Assembly (NCBI GenBank): GCA_937894935.1 | Contig: CALAYC010000279.1 | Coordinates: forward strand, 1-6,198 | Source of the DNA: an uncultured Verrucomicrobiota bacterium | GTDB taxonomy: Bacteria > Verrucomicrobiota > Verrucomicrobiia > Limisphaerales > JADLHS01 | DNA: 6,198 nt | Direction: 5' to 3' | In this document: positions 6,062 to 6,198 of the stretch, one piece after another | Numbering within the stretch: the stretch's first letter is position 1 | Layout of the letters: each line of letters opens with the position of its first letter | The notes under the pieces: model-generated | What the model was told of the DNA's origin: nothing | Seen by the model: the letters and a program-made list of their open reading frames with translations, nothing else | Database searches by the model: none | Made by a program: the position numbers and the translations under genes

Positions 6062-6198
6062 ATGCGTAATTGTTTTCGGCCTTACAATACCACGACGAAC
6101 GAGCCGAAGCTTTGAGGACAACAAAAAATAAATCACGTTTTCCTTGTTCGCCCGAAAATGCTCCGCGCTTTCCACTGCGCCGAATTCTTCCTCCGGCT

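Noticed and set aside
6062..6175. Upstream extension of the AHSA1-type frame on the minus strand, open to the window edge.
   Set aside because: It shows no family similarity, and MTTDKT at 6061 is a normal start. The region could include the end of another gene beyond the window, but no domain is visible.
1..6198. tRNA, rRNA, CRISPR arrays, insertion sequences, integrase genes and attachment sites.
   Set aside because: None was seen on either strand; the only repeats found are the hairpin elements described.

Overview
This window reads as bacterial chromosomal DNA of moderate G+C content with many small, single-domain accessory genes. The best guess for the source is a soil or freshwater member of the Planctomycetota/Verrucomicrobiota group, more likely a Verrucomicrobiota of the Pedosphaera/Limisphaerales type. 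This rests on the relic of a Tat-exported polysaccharide pyruvyl transferase-like protein of a kind I associate with that group, intergenic hairpin repeats of a familiar style, a secreted GH43 arabinanase, and a lack of strong Shine-Dalgarno sequences. It is an inference; there is no rRNA or marker gene here to settle it.

Layout. Positions 1-526 contain no intact gene. They hold three consecutive hairpins (26-126) and the decayed 5' part of a Tat-signal polysaccharide pyruvyl transferase-like gene (about 201-456). An intact DUF4256 gene (527-1102, +) converges with a zinc-ribbon YjdM/PhnA gene (1132-1467, -). A 257-bp divergent spacer follows, then a secreted GH43 arabinanase (1725-2816, +) that ends in a hairpin with a T-run (2856-2894). 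Next is a 364-residue lipoprotein of unknown function (3025-4119, +). Three small genes follow in the same direction: a cupin (4153-4617), a DUF1697 protein (4654-5202) and a SnoaL/NTF2-like protein (5199-5609). The last two overlap by ATGA. Finally an AHSA1/SRPBCC gene (5600-6061, -) converges on the SnoaL-like gene with a 10-bp 3' overlap.

How the genes work together. There is no clear single pathway. The arabinanase points to use of plant cell-wall arabinan but stands alone, without transporter, regulator or arabinose catabolic genes. The lipoprotein, cupin, DUF1697 and SnoaL-like genes are closely spaced (33 bp, 36 bp, -4 bp) and could be co-transcribed. DUF4256, YjdM, DUF1697, SnoaL-like and AHSA1 proteins are common genome-filler families of soil bacteria, and their grouping looks like a patch of accessory genes. 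I found no convincing new defence, mobile or biosynthetic system. The items most worth a second look are the hairpin array with a competing alternative fold, the pyruvyl-transferase relic, and the lipoprotein with an internal W-x-AHNA repeat and a distinctive C-terminal tail.
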